A DNA stretch of 64,000 bases from Plasmopara viticola. Its lineage: Eukaryota > Oomycota > Peronosporomycetes > Peronosporales > Peronosporaceae. The translations under genes and the position numbers were made by a program. A model generated the notes under the pieces. That model was not told where the DNA came from. It saw only the letters and a list, made by a program, of their open reading frames with translations, and searched no databases. The stretch is from the NCBI GenBank assembly GCA_001695595.3, contig MBPM02000067.1, positions 248,001 to 312,000 of the forward strand, read 5' to 3'. Below are positions 8,140 to 18,510 of this stretch, piece after piece (position 1 is the first letter of the stretch; the number at the start of each line of letters is the position of its first letter).

Positions 8140-10407
8140 TCAAAGATCCGTGAGTTCGGCTTGGATGAACTTCTGTTGTCGAGTTGATGGCTCCAGCTTT
8201 TCTGTTAAGTTTTTATGAGAACCGTCTTGGTTTCGAGTCTCAAGTGGAAATCTCTTGTGCAACCAGTTGATCAAATACTTGAAGACATCCTCCTGCTCCG
8301 GCTCGTCGAAAATCATGTGGTACAGTCCCTCAAAGAATTTGAATTCTTTGTCGAAACTTCCCATTCTTGAAAAAAACTTAAACGCAGTCTGTTGATCAGA
8401 AACGCGATCATCGGCCCCAGCAAGGAACAACATGGGAATCGAGCAAAAAGGTGTCCCTGCATCAGGAACTCTTTTGTCCTTGTGCAGTCGATTCATGGCA
8501 TGAACTATTTGGCATCCAGTGCGAGGGGTAATCATGTCGCAACAGGTCAGGGGGTCCTTCTGGTACTTTATCAAAAATTGAGAATTTCGGCTTCGCAGAT
8601 TGTACTGGACCGCAGGAATCATCTTTGTCGTTGGAAAAGTTGCAAGCAACGCCTTGGAAAACTTCCACTGGGCCCACAGCACCGGAGTCCACGTCACACC
8701 AAGACTAGGCGATGCCCAGACAGCAGCGTGAAATTTCTGTTTTCCCGAAAGTACCGTGTGAAGACCAATGAGGGATCCGACCGAGTTGCCAGTAATTATC
8801 AAAGGCAACTCGGGAAGTGATTTCCGCTTTCTCTCTTTTCCATGCGGATGGAATGGGTGGTGGTGCTTGCGCCAATACCGAAGCGCGACTTTGTAGATGT
8901 TGGTCTTAGCGAATGTGATAAAATCGTTCGTGTCATCCACTAGTTCATTGAAATTATTGATGTGCGCGCGAACCCCATTCTTGTCGAATTCGCTTGCTCC
9001 ATGGTTAATCAAATCGTATGAAATTACACCAAAACCTTCATCGCAGTAGCGCTCGTACAGTGCCGTATTGCGGCGACAATGGTCACCGATGCCATGCAAG
9101 TGCAAGATAATTCCTCGCATCGCCAATTTTTCCGGAGGAAAGAGCGAAAAATAGAGAAGTGACTGACCCCGCCGATTTTGGAACTTTCCCTCGTAGTGAC
9201 GGAGACGTAATGATTTTATTTTCCTCTCTACTGACGACGAGTCTGACGATGCTCGCGGACGAAAGTTTTCTTCACTAAGCTGATGCGGCTGCTGCAACCC
9301 TGGACCACTGTCAGATGAAGCACGTAGCCGATTAACGGAGAATTTTTCCTCTGACGGGAAGCGGCGACAGCTTCGATTCTGGTTAGTAGGAGTGGGAGTG
9401 GCACTTGCTAATTTTGTCGCTGATTTCTGCCGTGTCGGCTTTGGCGCTGACGGATTCGAGTTTTGACGCCGAGCCGAGAGCTGTGTATCATCCGATGCCG
9501 ATGATACTTGTCCATTGGTACTCTTTGGAGGGGCTCCATATGAGGTTGGGCCTGAGGCAGGTCGTGTACGAACAGCGCGTGGCTTCCAACCTTTCTCCTT
9601 CTGTTGTAGCCCAGGGCCGCCATCGAAACACGGAACAGGACGAGACCGAAGCGATTTAGCTGTCTCAGCCCTTTTCTTCTCAGTCTCAGCTTTTGCTTTC
9701 AAATTAGCCTCTTCATCTTCGTCAAACCACATAGTCGGCGGAGATTGGTCAGAGGCAAGTTTCTTTGTCTTTCTATTCACCGAACTGGGTGCTGTTTTCT
9801 TGGCACTGTCTTCCAAAAACGAGTCGTCAGAATAGGAAACTGGGCGAGACCGCTCAGAATTCGCTGTCTTCTTGTAGGAATGAGGTGCCGTACTGGCTTC
9901 GTTAAAATAGGGAATCGAACGAGACCGGACCGAGATGGATTGCATCTGTTTAGCTACAGCAGATTTTAGGCCTTTCACGCCGGCCATAGGCACATCAGCG
10001 AAACACTGACTGGCACGCATTCGAGCCGATTGAGCCCGAGTAACTCTTGGGAGCGCTTGAGTGGGAGACGAGGTAGGCGGTGCTTCGAGTTCCTCAAAAC
10101 TAGCAACGGGGCGCAATCGCTCTGAGCTCGACTCATTGGTCTGTGCAGCAGTTTGAGCATTCGACTTTGGTTTAGAGTTCGAATTTTTTTGAAGTGTACT
10201 GGCATCTCGCTGCTGGTCCGGGCTTAAGTCAGAGCTTGAGGACGAAGTAGTTGGAGACGAAGAGGACGAGTCCGACACTTTGCTTGCGACGGAGATTGCG
10301 CTCATGGCACTTGCACGCTCCTCTTGGATGGCCGACATGATGAGCGCATTGCGACTCTGAGCTCGTCGCAATGGCAACCCAATCCGTCCTCTGTTGCCAT
10401 TTGCCAT
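8140..10407 (-). CDS. Alpha/beta hydrolase (S33/monoacylglycerol-lipase type) with long disordered N-terminus
   Basis: The C-terminal about 330 residues form a serine hydrolase of the kind that includes monoacylglycerol lipases and S33 peptidases; the substrate is unknown. HLHGIGDH (His438) is the oxyanion region. GNSVG gives the nucleophile Ser542, GADDR gives Asp667 and GLYHMIFDE gives His697, a complete triad in the right order. The first about 420 residues are disordered and rich in Ser, Arg and Pro. They carry repeated short motifs such as RSRPVSYS, RSRPVPCF, RSRSIPYF and RLRPVASF, and two RAQS sites, which look like basophilic-kinase or 14-3-3 sites. The start is the ATG at 10407 (MANGNRG), the first ATG in the frame, giving 755 residues. 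No signal peptide or membrane segment is evident, so a cytosolic role is likely. No intron is needed. Confidence 0.85.
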   Translation of the reverse strand: MANGNRGRIGLPLRRAQSRNALIMSAIQEERASAMSAISVASKVSDSSSSSPTTSSSSSDLSPDQQRDASTLQKNSNSKPKSNAQTAAQTNESSSERLRPVASFEELEAPPTSSPTQALPRVTRAQSARMRASQCFADVPMAGVKGLKSAVAKQMQSISVRSRSIPYFNEASTAPHSYKKTANSERSRPVSYSDDSFLEDSAKKTAPSSVNRKTKKLASDQSPPTMWFDEDEEANLKAKAETEKKRAETAKSLRSRPVPCFDGGPGLQQKEKGWKPRAVRTRPASGPTSYGAPPKSTNGQVSSASDDTQLSARRQNSNPSAPKPTRQKSATKLASATPTPTNQNRSCRRFPSEEKFSVNRLRASSDSGPGLQQPHQLSEENFRPRASSDSSSVERKIKSLRLRHYEGKFQNRRGQSLLYFSLFPPEKLAMRGIILHLHGIGDHCRRNTALYERYCDEGFGVISYDLINHGASEFDKNGVRAHINNFNELVDDTNDFITFAKTNIYKVALRYWRKHHHPFHPHGKERKRKSLPELPLIITGNSVGSLIGLHTVLSGKQKFHAAVWASPSLGVTWTPVLWAQWKFSKALLATFPTTKMIPAVQYNLRSRNSQFLIKYQKDPLTCCDMITPRTGCQIVHAMNRLHKDKRVPDAGTPFCSIPMLFLAGADDRVSDQQTAFKFFSRMGSFDKEFKFFEGLYHMIFDEPEQEDVFKYLINWLHKRFPLETRNQDGSHKNLTEKLEPSTRQQKFIQAELTDL

Positions 10408-10415
10408 CGCAGTTG

Positions 10416-10423
10416 AAAGTGAT
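10416..10423 (-). promoter_or_regulatory. Possible oomycete initiator for the hydrolase gene
   Basis: Read on the minus strand this is ATCACTTT, which fits the oomycete initiator core TCAYTYY. The implied start base lies 13 bases before the ATG at 10407, giving a very short leader. Such a match is expected by chance about once per 2 kb per strand. Confidence 0.25.
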
Positions 10424-11198
10424 GGTACGTGTGGGGGAGGCAACGGCAAAAGGATTGTGCTGAATAGCGAGGGACCGGCGTTCCTGAAGCTTCAAAGCCA
10501 GTAAGAATGAGATCAAAATCGGGATGGTGGATCTTTCAAAAACTTGACGCATTTATGATGTCGAATTACCGGCACATATTCATTAACGTAAATATGAAAA
10601 GTGCTCGACCAGCACTTCTCGCCGCCAAGGAAGCGCACGCGTGTAGGGGAACTCTAAGCGAGCGCATCGATCTACTTTTTTGCGTCTTGCTACCACCATT
10701 GGCTGCCAGTGACAATTTAAGGAGACGCAAACTCTGTAGGCATAGTAATTAGTGCTGCGAATTGGACCTTCCTTTGCAACGTGACGATTCGTTGCTTTCA
10801 TTTCGGCGAAATGCATACTTTTACCTTATGCTGTTAGTTACTGTAAAATCGAACAGCAATTCACTGTTTATATCAGCACAGATGTTTTTACCATGATTCA
10901 TCTGCATCCTTTTAGATGTAACCTATCCGGTGAGCAACAATTATAATAGCGCGCGTAAGCGTGCCATATTTAACACAGCGCTTAGAGTATTGGCAAGCCA
11001 CATTGTACACTCTTCAATTGATCTCATTGTAAAACGTAAGATGAGCATCTAAGTAGACTATAACACAGTGACGCAAATTAGGTCTGAGTGGCAAGGTTTT
11101 GCTCCTTTTGCACATCCACTTACGTCGAACGATTTACATGAGACAATGTATAGTCTTGTGGGGTTGATCAAAAAATGATGCTGCGTAAAATGGAAGTG
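10424..11198. other. Upstream region of the hydrolase gene, no gene seen
   Basis: About 0.8 kb containing only short unsupported frames. It leads to the target-site copy CAAATTATATGTA (11199-11211) of the next short LINE-derived element. Confidence 0.4.
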
Positions 11199-11211
11199 CA
11201 AATTATATGTA

Positions 11212-11536
11212 ATGATGTAATGTATTACGTTATCGCGTTGCCAAGTTATGCACGTGCTAGGCTCAGCCTGGCTAGTCCACGGCATAGAGTGGTGTCCGCA
11301 TACGTCGGGTCTCGTTCGGCGGGCAGTGCAGCCAGCACCGAGGTCGTGAGGGTCTTCCATTATTTTGTTTAGCTCTGACTTGGTAAGAGCCCAGGTGGCG
11401 CCCGGTGCTGCAGACCGTCGCGTCGAGGGTGAGACTCGTTATAGACCTGCAGATGCCCGAGAGCACCTGCCCGAAGCGCGCGAGCATTTAGCCTCCGCGC
11501 TTGGAAGGAGGGCGTCACCCCAACCTTTTCCAAGCT
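11212..11536 (-). mobile_element. Short (325 bp) LINE-derived non-autonomous element, copy 2
   Basis: The element reads on the minus strand from GAGCTTGGAAAAGG at 11536 to ATTAC-type repeats at 11212. It has the same two internal deletions as the short elements at 661 and 40968. A perfect 13-bp direct repeat CAAATTATATGTA flanks it (11199-11211 and 11537-11549). It contains a 71-codon frame (11487-11275 plus stop) beginning MLARFGQVLSGICR. The first part of that frame also exists in the long copies, while the rest arises from the deletion junctions. No A-box or B-box of an RNA polymerase III promoter is seen, so this is not a classic tRNA-type SINE. Confidence 0.88.
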
Positions 11537-11549
11537 CAAATTATATGTA

Positions 11550-13138
11550 TTAAAGATAATTTCTTTGGGATAATCCCTGCACCGGCTATGAAGCTCACAA
11601 ATTTCTTAGGAATATTAAATGGGAGATTTACAGTTCTATAACAGGCCGTTACGCAATGTCAAGCTTTGATAATTAAAGCTGGCTTCTCTTTTAGAGACCC
11701 AAAAAAAAAAAAATGGTGGCTCACAGGCACCCTCTAGGCATTTTTTTTTACCGATCTCCATACTGAGGTATTTCGAGAATTACTGTAGTCAATTACAGAT
11801 GCAAACTCAGTGCATACAAATAGTTATGGGTAGAGACTAGTATTGTATCATGATTTTGCAGCCTATTGCACACGTCCATCCCAGGACCGAGGATGGTCAA
11901 CGGGCTTCACAAATAGATTTTTAATTTTCGCGTACCCCCGTGCCGTGTGACTCCTTTATTAGAATAATGGCCCCCGCATTAACACAGGTTTGCATACTGA
12001 GAAACACCTACATTGCAGAGTCGAATATAGTGCATCTACAAATTTATGAATAAATTCTGTATCTGGTTCAGATGAACTTGTCGTTCCCTTAAGACCAAAG
12101 ATAATAAACGGTCGTTAAAGGAAATAAAGATTAGATTTCTCACGTCCCCTCTGTGCAATAAGCTAAGAGACCCTGTCACACTCGTTGACACTTGAAGTCA
12201 ATCACACGCTTCTAGGCTAATTCCAACCCTATTTTGTGTACGGCTCAATCAAAGGAAAATTCGATCAGTACACGTCCGAAGTAGCATGGGAGTATTTGAA
12301 GCAACTAAAATTTATCTTTCTGAAGGTGGACGTAAATACATTTCGATTCCTTCCTTGAAGAAAGTCTTGCTGGAAGCACCGGTTGTCAAAGGCGCTAAAG
12401 GTTGCGCTTTAAAAGTCAGGAGCTTACTGCCACAGGTATGTCACAAATTGCGAATAACAAAGTTTCGCAAGTGGGTGAAACACACAGTAGGTAAACCCAA
12501 AAACTAGTTCCACCAGGAGCGAGTAGCGTAGATTCGCTAGAAGAAAATGTGAATGCAATTTGATCTCGTTCCCTGGGTGTCTTGAGCGAGCACGTGATAG
12601 ACGAAGACAAAATAATTGACAGCTTAACTAGTCGTCGTGTCACGACAGATGAAGGCAATTTTAGAGATACTAGAACTCTTAAGCTAGTGAATGTCAATAC
12701 ATGTTTCATTTTAGACCGAAACCCGCATATTATTCTTTTAGGCAGCGTACATTGCATCTAAGCTCCGAAGAAATAAAAAAAACGATAGAGCTTGTACAAT
12801 AGGATACCTTAGTTATGGTGTTCAAAGAAGCTTTATAGAAACAAGTACTGAAGTGGGTCATGTCACTAAGTAATAGCTGCTGTCACGTGAGCGGTGTTAG
12901 CTTTTTAGTGTATTCGCCAAACAGGCAAAGAATGGCACGGGTCGAAGATTGAAATCTCTGCGTAAGTCACCGACTTTCTATGTTACCAACCATGAAAAGT
13001 AACAACTGCTTCGCGCTTCTAATAGGCTAAATTGTGTGACATTACATCCTGTCAAGATATGACGTGCTGCTTAACAGCATATCCAGGTGTACGTTGTACA
13101 GCGCACGAGATGTACAAGACATAAACTATCACATTTAT
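11550..13138. other. Gene-poor A/T-rich DNA with repeat remnants
   Basis: No gene can be supported here. A 73-codon frame at 12286-12507 (MGVFEATKIY...) has no recognisable domain. Part of the stretch (11640-11816) belongs to a dispersed repeat listed separately. Confidence 0.4.
11640..11816 (+). repeat. Dispersed LTR-like repeat, copy related to 52801-52990
   Basis: By eye this aligns with 52801-52990: both begin with an AACA(G)GCC-type start, contain AGTCAAGCTTT or TGTCAAGCTTT followed by a GCTGGCTT or GTTGGTTT block, then ATACTGAGGTAT, and end in TTAGTGCATA or CTCAGTGCATA. The two copies have diverged strongly. Placement beside gypsy-like DNA at 52-54 kb suggests part of a long terminal repeat, but no complete LTR pair is seen. 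Confidence 0.5.
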
Positions 13139-13260
13139 GTGAGGGATGCGGGTAAACCCCTCACGGCGCCTGTTTCACCTAGCGGCACGGGGGTGATCGG
13201 TGATCCCTTTTAATAGCTCCGGTGACGTTGAGCGACGCGTCACACAGTTGTTTCGGCCAT
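13139..13260. repeat. G/C-rich patch, probably a retroelement remnant
   Basis: An isolated G/C-rich patch inside A/T-rich DNA. It begins with an imperfect hairpin (GTGAGGG at 13139-13145 pairing with CCCTCAC at 13158-13164) and continues with a TAAACCCCTCACGGCGCC segment of the type seen in oomycete LTR regions. I cannot define element ends. Confidence 0.3.
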
Positions 13261-15723
13261 ACTTCATCCTTAGAAGCTCAAAAATATATCAATCTGCTCT
13301 AGGGTTTATTAGGTCGCGGGAGACACGATTCTGAAATCATGATAACCACCAGACTTTATGTCAACATCAACGGATGTGTCTTTACAGGAGATATTTGTTT
13401 CTGGCTTGATAGTTTGCATTGATCGAGAACGTGGAAGCAGGTCGAAGCCATATTAAAGTGGCAAGGCCTAATCAATTAATCGCACAAGTGCAGGGCTGAC
13501 TATGCGAATCTTGTAAATTCTCGATGCGAATGCTCAAAACAGGTCATTAAAAGGTGATGGAAAAGCCAGCATTAGTGTGGTTTGCAAGCATCAAGGAAGA
13601 CACCTGATGACTTTCCTGGATGGGACAAAGCCGTTTGGTTTCGCCGCAACGCTTCCTAATGAGGCATCGCTTTTGTGTGACTTCAGTGCTGTGAAAACGG
13701 TTATAAGCAAGCCATCTCCTTCTTCCTTGGCAACTTGAAGCTGCCGAATGGAAAAAGTCCGTGAATGAAAAAATGCTTGCTATGAGGTACGTAATGGTAG
13801 GTATTTACGAGTGTATTTTCTTGGCTTCAATCTTCTATGCTCTAATCTTGACCAAGCATTCATAACGGATACGATAAACACTATTTGCTTGCTCGAAAGA
13901 ATAGCAAGATGCCTGCTATTCCTTGCTAAATACACCTCTTGCGTAGAATAAAACCTTGGTAAATGCAACACGCTGCCGACGTGTTGACGTGCAGACCAAG
14001 TAATAAGCTGGTTTACATCAGCAGCGTTAACGGAAAAGGCTCTATTAACAAACAATAATGCAAAAAACAAGCCCTTATCTCGATTTTCTACTGCAGGAAA
14101 ATATGACGAAGTCGAGTGCTTAACCCTTTAACAGCGATTGCGGTTTCATCGTTATGAGTGGGGAAAAGGTCTGCTTCGCTTAACGTAGATACATCAGATC
14201 CAGTAGATTGGTTGCTTCAAACGACAAAGATGTGATGTGCTGTATACACGAAATACTTTAGTTATCAGTCATTTAGATCGAGAGAGAATACTATTTTTCA
14301 ATTTCGACGACATATTGCCCCACATGTATGATTGAGAGGCCAATTTTGTGAAATCCCGTGAGCCTTGCCAGAAAATATCGTGGCTCACAAATCGGCTCTT
14401 TTACAGAACCTTCTGGTATCGACAGACTATAAGTTTAGACTTTGTCTTCAGTTTGCCAAAGGTTAATGGCAACATGGACATAGCGCCACCTCAGCAAGAC
14501 GGTGTTAATTTCACCCGTTTTAACAAGTATAACAAGGGAACGAAAAGCAAAGCTGCTTACAAGTACGGTATGCAAGCATTTTAACTTTTCTGACACGATG
14601 GTGCTGAATAGAGACGCCTGAAGTTATGCTAAGTTTTGGCAACTGCCGTTTCGACTATTGAATACTCGTTTGTTGACGTCTACAGCAGATCATTCAAGGA
14701 GTAGTGAGAAGACGATTAGGGTCAACTTTGTGCTTAAACAAATCGTGCCAAATTTGCATTAAAAATTTTTTTTATCTAACAATGCGGTTCACATATCCAC
14801 GGGAATGGCACCCTTCTATGTAAATGGGCTGAGACACCTTAGGTTTTCACCAAATACAAGTGCTTCTGGAACAAGTGGAAAGAGGCTCCGAAAATCATTA
14901 TCTTCTAGGTCTCAAATTCGATGACAATTTCATGAGGCTGTCGTAAAAAATAATCTTGTCGAATAACCAGTCGGTCGAAAAATTGTTTTGAATCGACATT
15001 TTCTTACTTTCGAATGTGTAAACGCTTTTTTTATGGCTCTTATCAGTCTTACTTGACGCGGTCTCGTATACGATCCCGCTACACGCTCCTTCTTGCGTCT
15101 CATTCAAGCTAAGCCGCCAATACTTTCAGCCAAGAGACCTGCATCTGACCTATTCGCAGATGGATTTGCTAAGATTGGGCGTCTTAAATGTTTCTGGAGT
15201 CAGCTTGACATAAGGACCAAATCAAACATTCTTCGTCGCAGTGTAACCTAATTTTAGCTTCTGGTTCCTTTAGCACTCAAAATCAGAGGTTGCGGCTTAA
15301 TCACTATACTTCTCTGTAGCGCATTTGATTTGAATGTGATAATTTAGCCGGAAATGTCTTGTCGGAACCTAATTGACATGCTACAAGTGCGTTTAGCATA
15401 TGCTCAAGATACAATGCAGAACCAAGATCTCCTTCTCGACCGTCTATAACTTTATACACTGATCTTCAAACTACGGCTGGTCAAGTTTTCATGCACAAAC
15501 ATATAGTTTTCTACACCATCAAGGCTGTCAAGATTGCTTATTTGCTCTCATGAGTGATTGACTGCGTAATTTGTTAATTGCGTCCAATAGGTGACCAACT
15601 GTAGGACAGAGGTCGTCCTATAATTTGGCGGTGACCAAAAGTCTCTTTGGCGTCAAACCACCGGCGGAGGATTGCCACGGCAAAGACCTGACGATCAAGC
15701 TATCCTTGCGCACTACCTAAAAT
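13261..15723. other. Gene-poor stretch, nothing supported
   Basis: A minus-strand frame at 13780-14130 stays open for about 115 codons but has no ATG at its head and no family resemblance. I see no other feature in this stretch. Confidence 0.35.
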
Positions 15724-15855
15724 TTATACAAATACCAAGACTTTGATGTTGTATCCATAGTCTGTAGCGAATTGCAAATTGAAGGCACGCGGTGCATCTT
15801 TTGATAAGTATTTTTTTAGTGTTGTGTAGTCGATGCAGAGTCTGATACACCAATC
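15724..15855 (-). mobile_element. Decayed gypsy reverse-transcriptase fragment
   Basis: Read on the minus strand, this gives DWCIRLCIDYTTLKKY followed by LSKDAPRAF, then a stop at 15724. The family consensus at this place is a Trp-Arg-(F/L/M)-C-(V/I)-D-Y-R-x-L-N block followed by a K-D-x-(F/Y)-P-L-P segment, near the beginning of the Ty3/gypsy polymerase domain. The frame is lost on both sides, so the element is dead. Confidence 0.5.
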
Positions 15856-17748
15856 GTCTTAATAGTTACTAAGATCGACTCCTAGGTTTAATTGATGAAC
15901 TCTGCCGACAATAATTTTTAAACAGAGCCGGGCCTTTTATATACTTAAGCAATTTTATGCAAAAGGTTTGTCGCTGCTTTAACATTCTTGGATATTACAC
16001 ACATCACCTCGCATTTCAAGAACAAGTGCACTTCCTTCACCTTCAGGTAGAACTTGACTATATTATAGCGTCAATTGCTATCGATTGAGGTCTTCTTTCC
16101 TCATATTTGACCTAATTTCTTCGCAACATTTATCTTTTTTAATTGTTCTCCAGCACATCGGCTAGCTGTTTGTCTACGTCTTCAGCAAATGGCTTGCTTT
16201 ATTTGCAGATCCGTACTTGCTCGTCTTATTTTTTTGAGTGAACTTTTCGTCCTTTCTGGTCTTTACTGGCCACGGATTATTGCGAGTGACGATAAAATAT
16301 TTTTTGCTAAGCTTACGCGAACATAAAACGGGAAAGCTCAATATGCTCACCGACACGCTCTCAGCAAACCATACTGTTTAATTGGCCTATTATAGCCGAT
16401 TGAGAGTTCTTTACACAAGCAAACTTGTCAGGCATAGTTAATCTTGAGTCACTGGCGCAATTTTTAACCGCAGGTAAAGATGGCATGGTTGAAAAGCTAA
16501 TCTTTTGACAAGAATCGCACTTAAATCGCCACAAGTGGGCAAATGGTTTCTTTTACGATTTTGTGATGTTGCCCAAGTCAATACTCAAACACGAGCTGAC
16601 GAGTTTCTGACGAAATTGCTCGTGTCTTTAATACCATAACATTAATTTTTCTGACCGAGGAGAATTGCATAGATTTTGAAAATAAACTACATATCAGGTC
16701 ATACTTCAAGCAAGCAAAAATAGATGAAGAGGTCAACGATGAACGACCTACTTGCCTTTGAAATGTAGTGCCAAAATATCTTTTCTAGCTGCCGCTTATG
16801 CTCGTGAAGTTAGGTGCTATGTGTATGAAAGTAAAAGCAGGAATGTTGTTGGCACGGAGTATAATATATGTGCTGCATGGATGTATCAACATCAAGGTCA
16901 CTACAGCTGAAATCATAGAGCATTTCTTAACGTCTGAGCTGAAAACATAGCAAAATTAGATCCAATTTTGGTGTAGACTTGGGTGGAGTAGTACGAATAT
17001 GAACACTAGTACGAATGACGACTATCAATTCTCAAAGAGCTTCTGCAAGTGGGGTCATCAGGAATGCAATGGGCTACTCGTGGAAAGCACTGGATCTTTA
17101 CGATGGTCGAAGGTCCAAGTGCAAAACGATTGTAAAAGTTACAAGCATTAGTGATTGTACAATGTGTTCTTTTCAACACACTCAAAGGGAAACTTGGCTG
17201 GTTTAGAATCGCAAGCCGAGGCGTCAAATTAGTCCCCCAGTAGAGTTGCCAAGTTATGACAAATGGCGAATGTTGACTCCCAGAAAACTGGAATGGCATG
17301 AACGAGACAATTGATCGGATATAAGCGCAGGCCAATCACTCCTTATATGATAATCAAAAGAAGCAAACGAATGGTTATTCTATCAGGATCAGTCAGAACA
17401 CAAAAGCAATGATGACCAGATCGTGATTCCAATCAAGCCAGAATGCGATCAGATGATTGAGGCCGATGGAAAATAACACCCGGATGAGCATATCAAGCAC
17501 GATTCCGATTCATTTTAGATAGGTTCCAAGCTGCCAGATCAAAGTATCCGAAATGAACAAGTCTGCACCCACGAAGAAGAAAAATCTCTTGCTGAAGCGC
17601 TGAAATTTAGTTGGTGGCTTCCTCAGAGTCTTATGCGGCCATTGAAACAGATAATTAGATACAAATGCCCAGGAGCGACAATTTATCTGGATCCTTTCCT
17701 TAGAAATTTTATTTCTTGCCACCTTGAGCGTAAAGTGTCGATTGTATT
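15856..17748. other. Gene-poor stretch, nothing supported
   Basis: Only short, unsupported frames occur here. The part near 17.5-17.7 kb may be the upstream piece of the reverse-transcriptase relic that follows, but I cannot read it. Confidence 0.35.
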
Positions 17749-18039
17749 ATGTGGTACTGCGCTCCATACATGGCAAGTGGCTTGCATGACAGAGCAAGAT
17801 CAATATTTTTTGCTTCCACCAGACCTTTTGGTTTGCTTGAGTGGTCACGTATGCTTTTTGAACCAGAAAACGCTGCACAAATTTACCAGCAAATGCTGGA
17901 TAATGGCTTGCATCGAAACCTTAAATTCATTGATAGAGCCAATTCATCAAACAGTAGAAACACCCTGAAGGAAAGAGAGTTCGACAATAGTAAAGGTCAG
18001 CTTGACTTAATATTAGACAACATCCTGGTGGTGTCATAA
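17749..18039 (+). mobile_element. Decayed Ty3/gypsy reverse-transcriptase fragment
   Basis: The frame contains MASGLHDRARSIFFAST, then RPFGLLEWSRMLFEPENAAQIYQQMLDN. This matches the gypsy block in which a Met-Ala-Ser-Gly motif is followed by PFGL-(F/L)-EW-x-RMPFGLKNAPQIYQ; here KNAP has become ENAA and MPF has become MLF. The catalytic YxDD that should follow is not readable. The frame ends at 18039. It is a piece of an old element of the Phytophthora gypsy type. Confidence 0.65.
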
Positions 18040-18360
18040 ATACAGTTTCCTCTGTGCGAGGACGTAGGGTATATTATGCAAGTTTGTGGGTTGTTAATTT
18101 TTTATCAGTTGTGTGACATTGTACAAGAATTGCAAAAGAGCATAACAGGGACACCGCATGTCGGCGGATCATCGTAATGTCATACGAAATGATTTTGAAG
18201 CGCTTATAAGCCTTTTATTGAGATCACGCTGTCGTCGATGATTTTTTCTAGCAGCTTAGTTTTCTATGTAAATTTAGCGATTATAACGCAATCTTCTCGC
18301 CCTCCTAGGTCTCAAAGGTTGTCAAAACAAAAGGTGTATTCAATTAGGTACGTCGAAAAT
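18040..18360. other. Gene-poor stretch, nothing supported
   Basis: A/T-rich DNA with no gene or repeat that I can identify. It probably belongs to the same retroelement graveyard as its neighbours. Confidence 0.3.
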
Positions 18361-18510
18361 TTAGCCTTGCGATAAGGCATATGCCTGGCGCTCATTAACG
18401 AAGGTGTTTTTAATAAGGCTGAACAAGGTGCGGTGTGATAGTAGCCTAATGATAAGGCATATGCACGGTGAGATCAAGCTCGAGAATCCCGCTCTACAAT
18501 GTGCACTACA
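18361..18510 (+). repeat. Two tRNA-Arg-like relics in direct repeat
   Basis: The sequence TAGCCTAATGATAAGGC at 18443-18459 resembles the A-box and D-arm of eukaryotic tRNA-Arg (TAGCCTAATGGATAAGGC), with one base missing. About 25 bases on, CTCGAGAATCCCGC resembles a B-box and T-arm. A second, more decayed copy of the D-arm (TTAGCCTTGCGATAAGGC) begins at 18361. Both are followed by ATATGC, with the shared GATAAGGCATATGC at 18371 and 18451, 80 bases apart. The anticodon arm cannot be folded, so this is not a working tRNA. It could be pseudo-tRNAs or the head of a tRNA-derived SINE. Confidence 0.35.

Noticed and set aside
12286..12507. 73-codon plus-strand frame with Lys-rich end
   Set aside because: No recognisable family and no supporting context; likely chance.
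13780..14130. Long minus-strand open stretch with a hydrophobic LFFALLF segment
   Set aside because: No ATG at the head (the nearest start-like codon is TTG) and no family match, so not called as a secreted protein.
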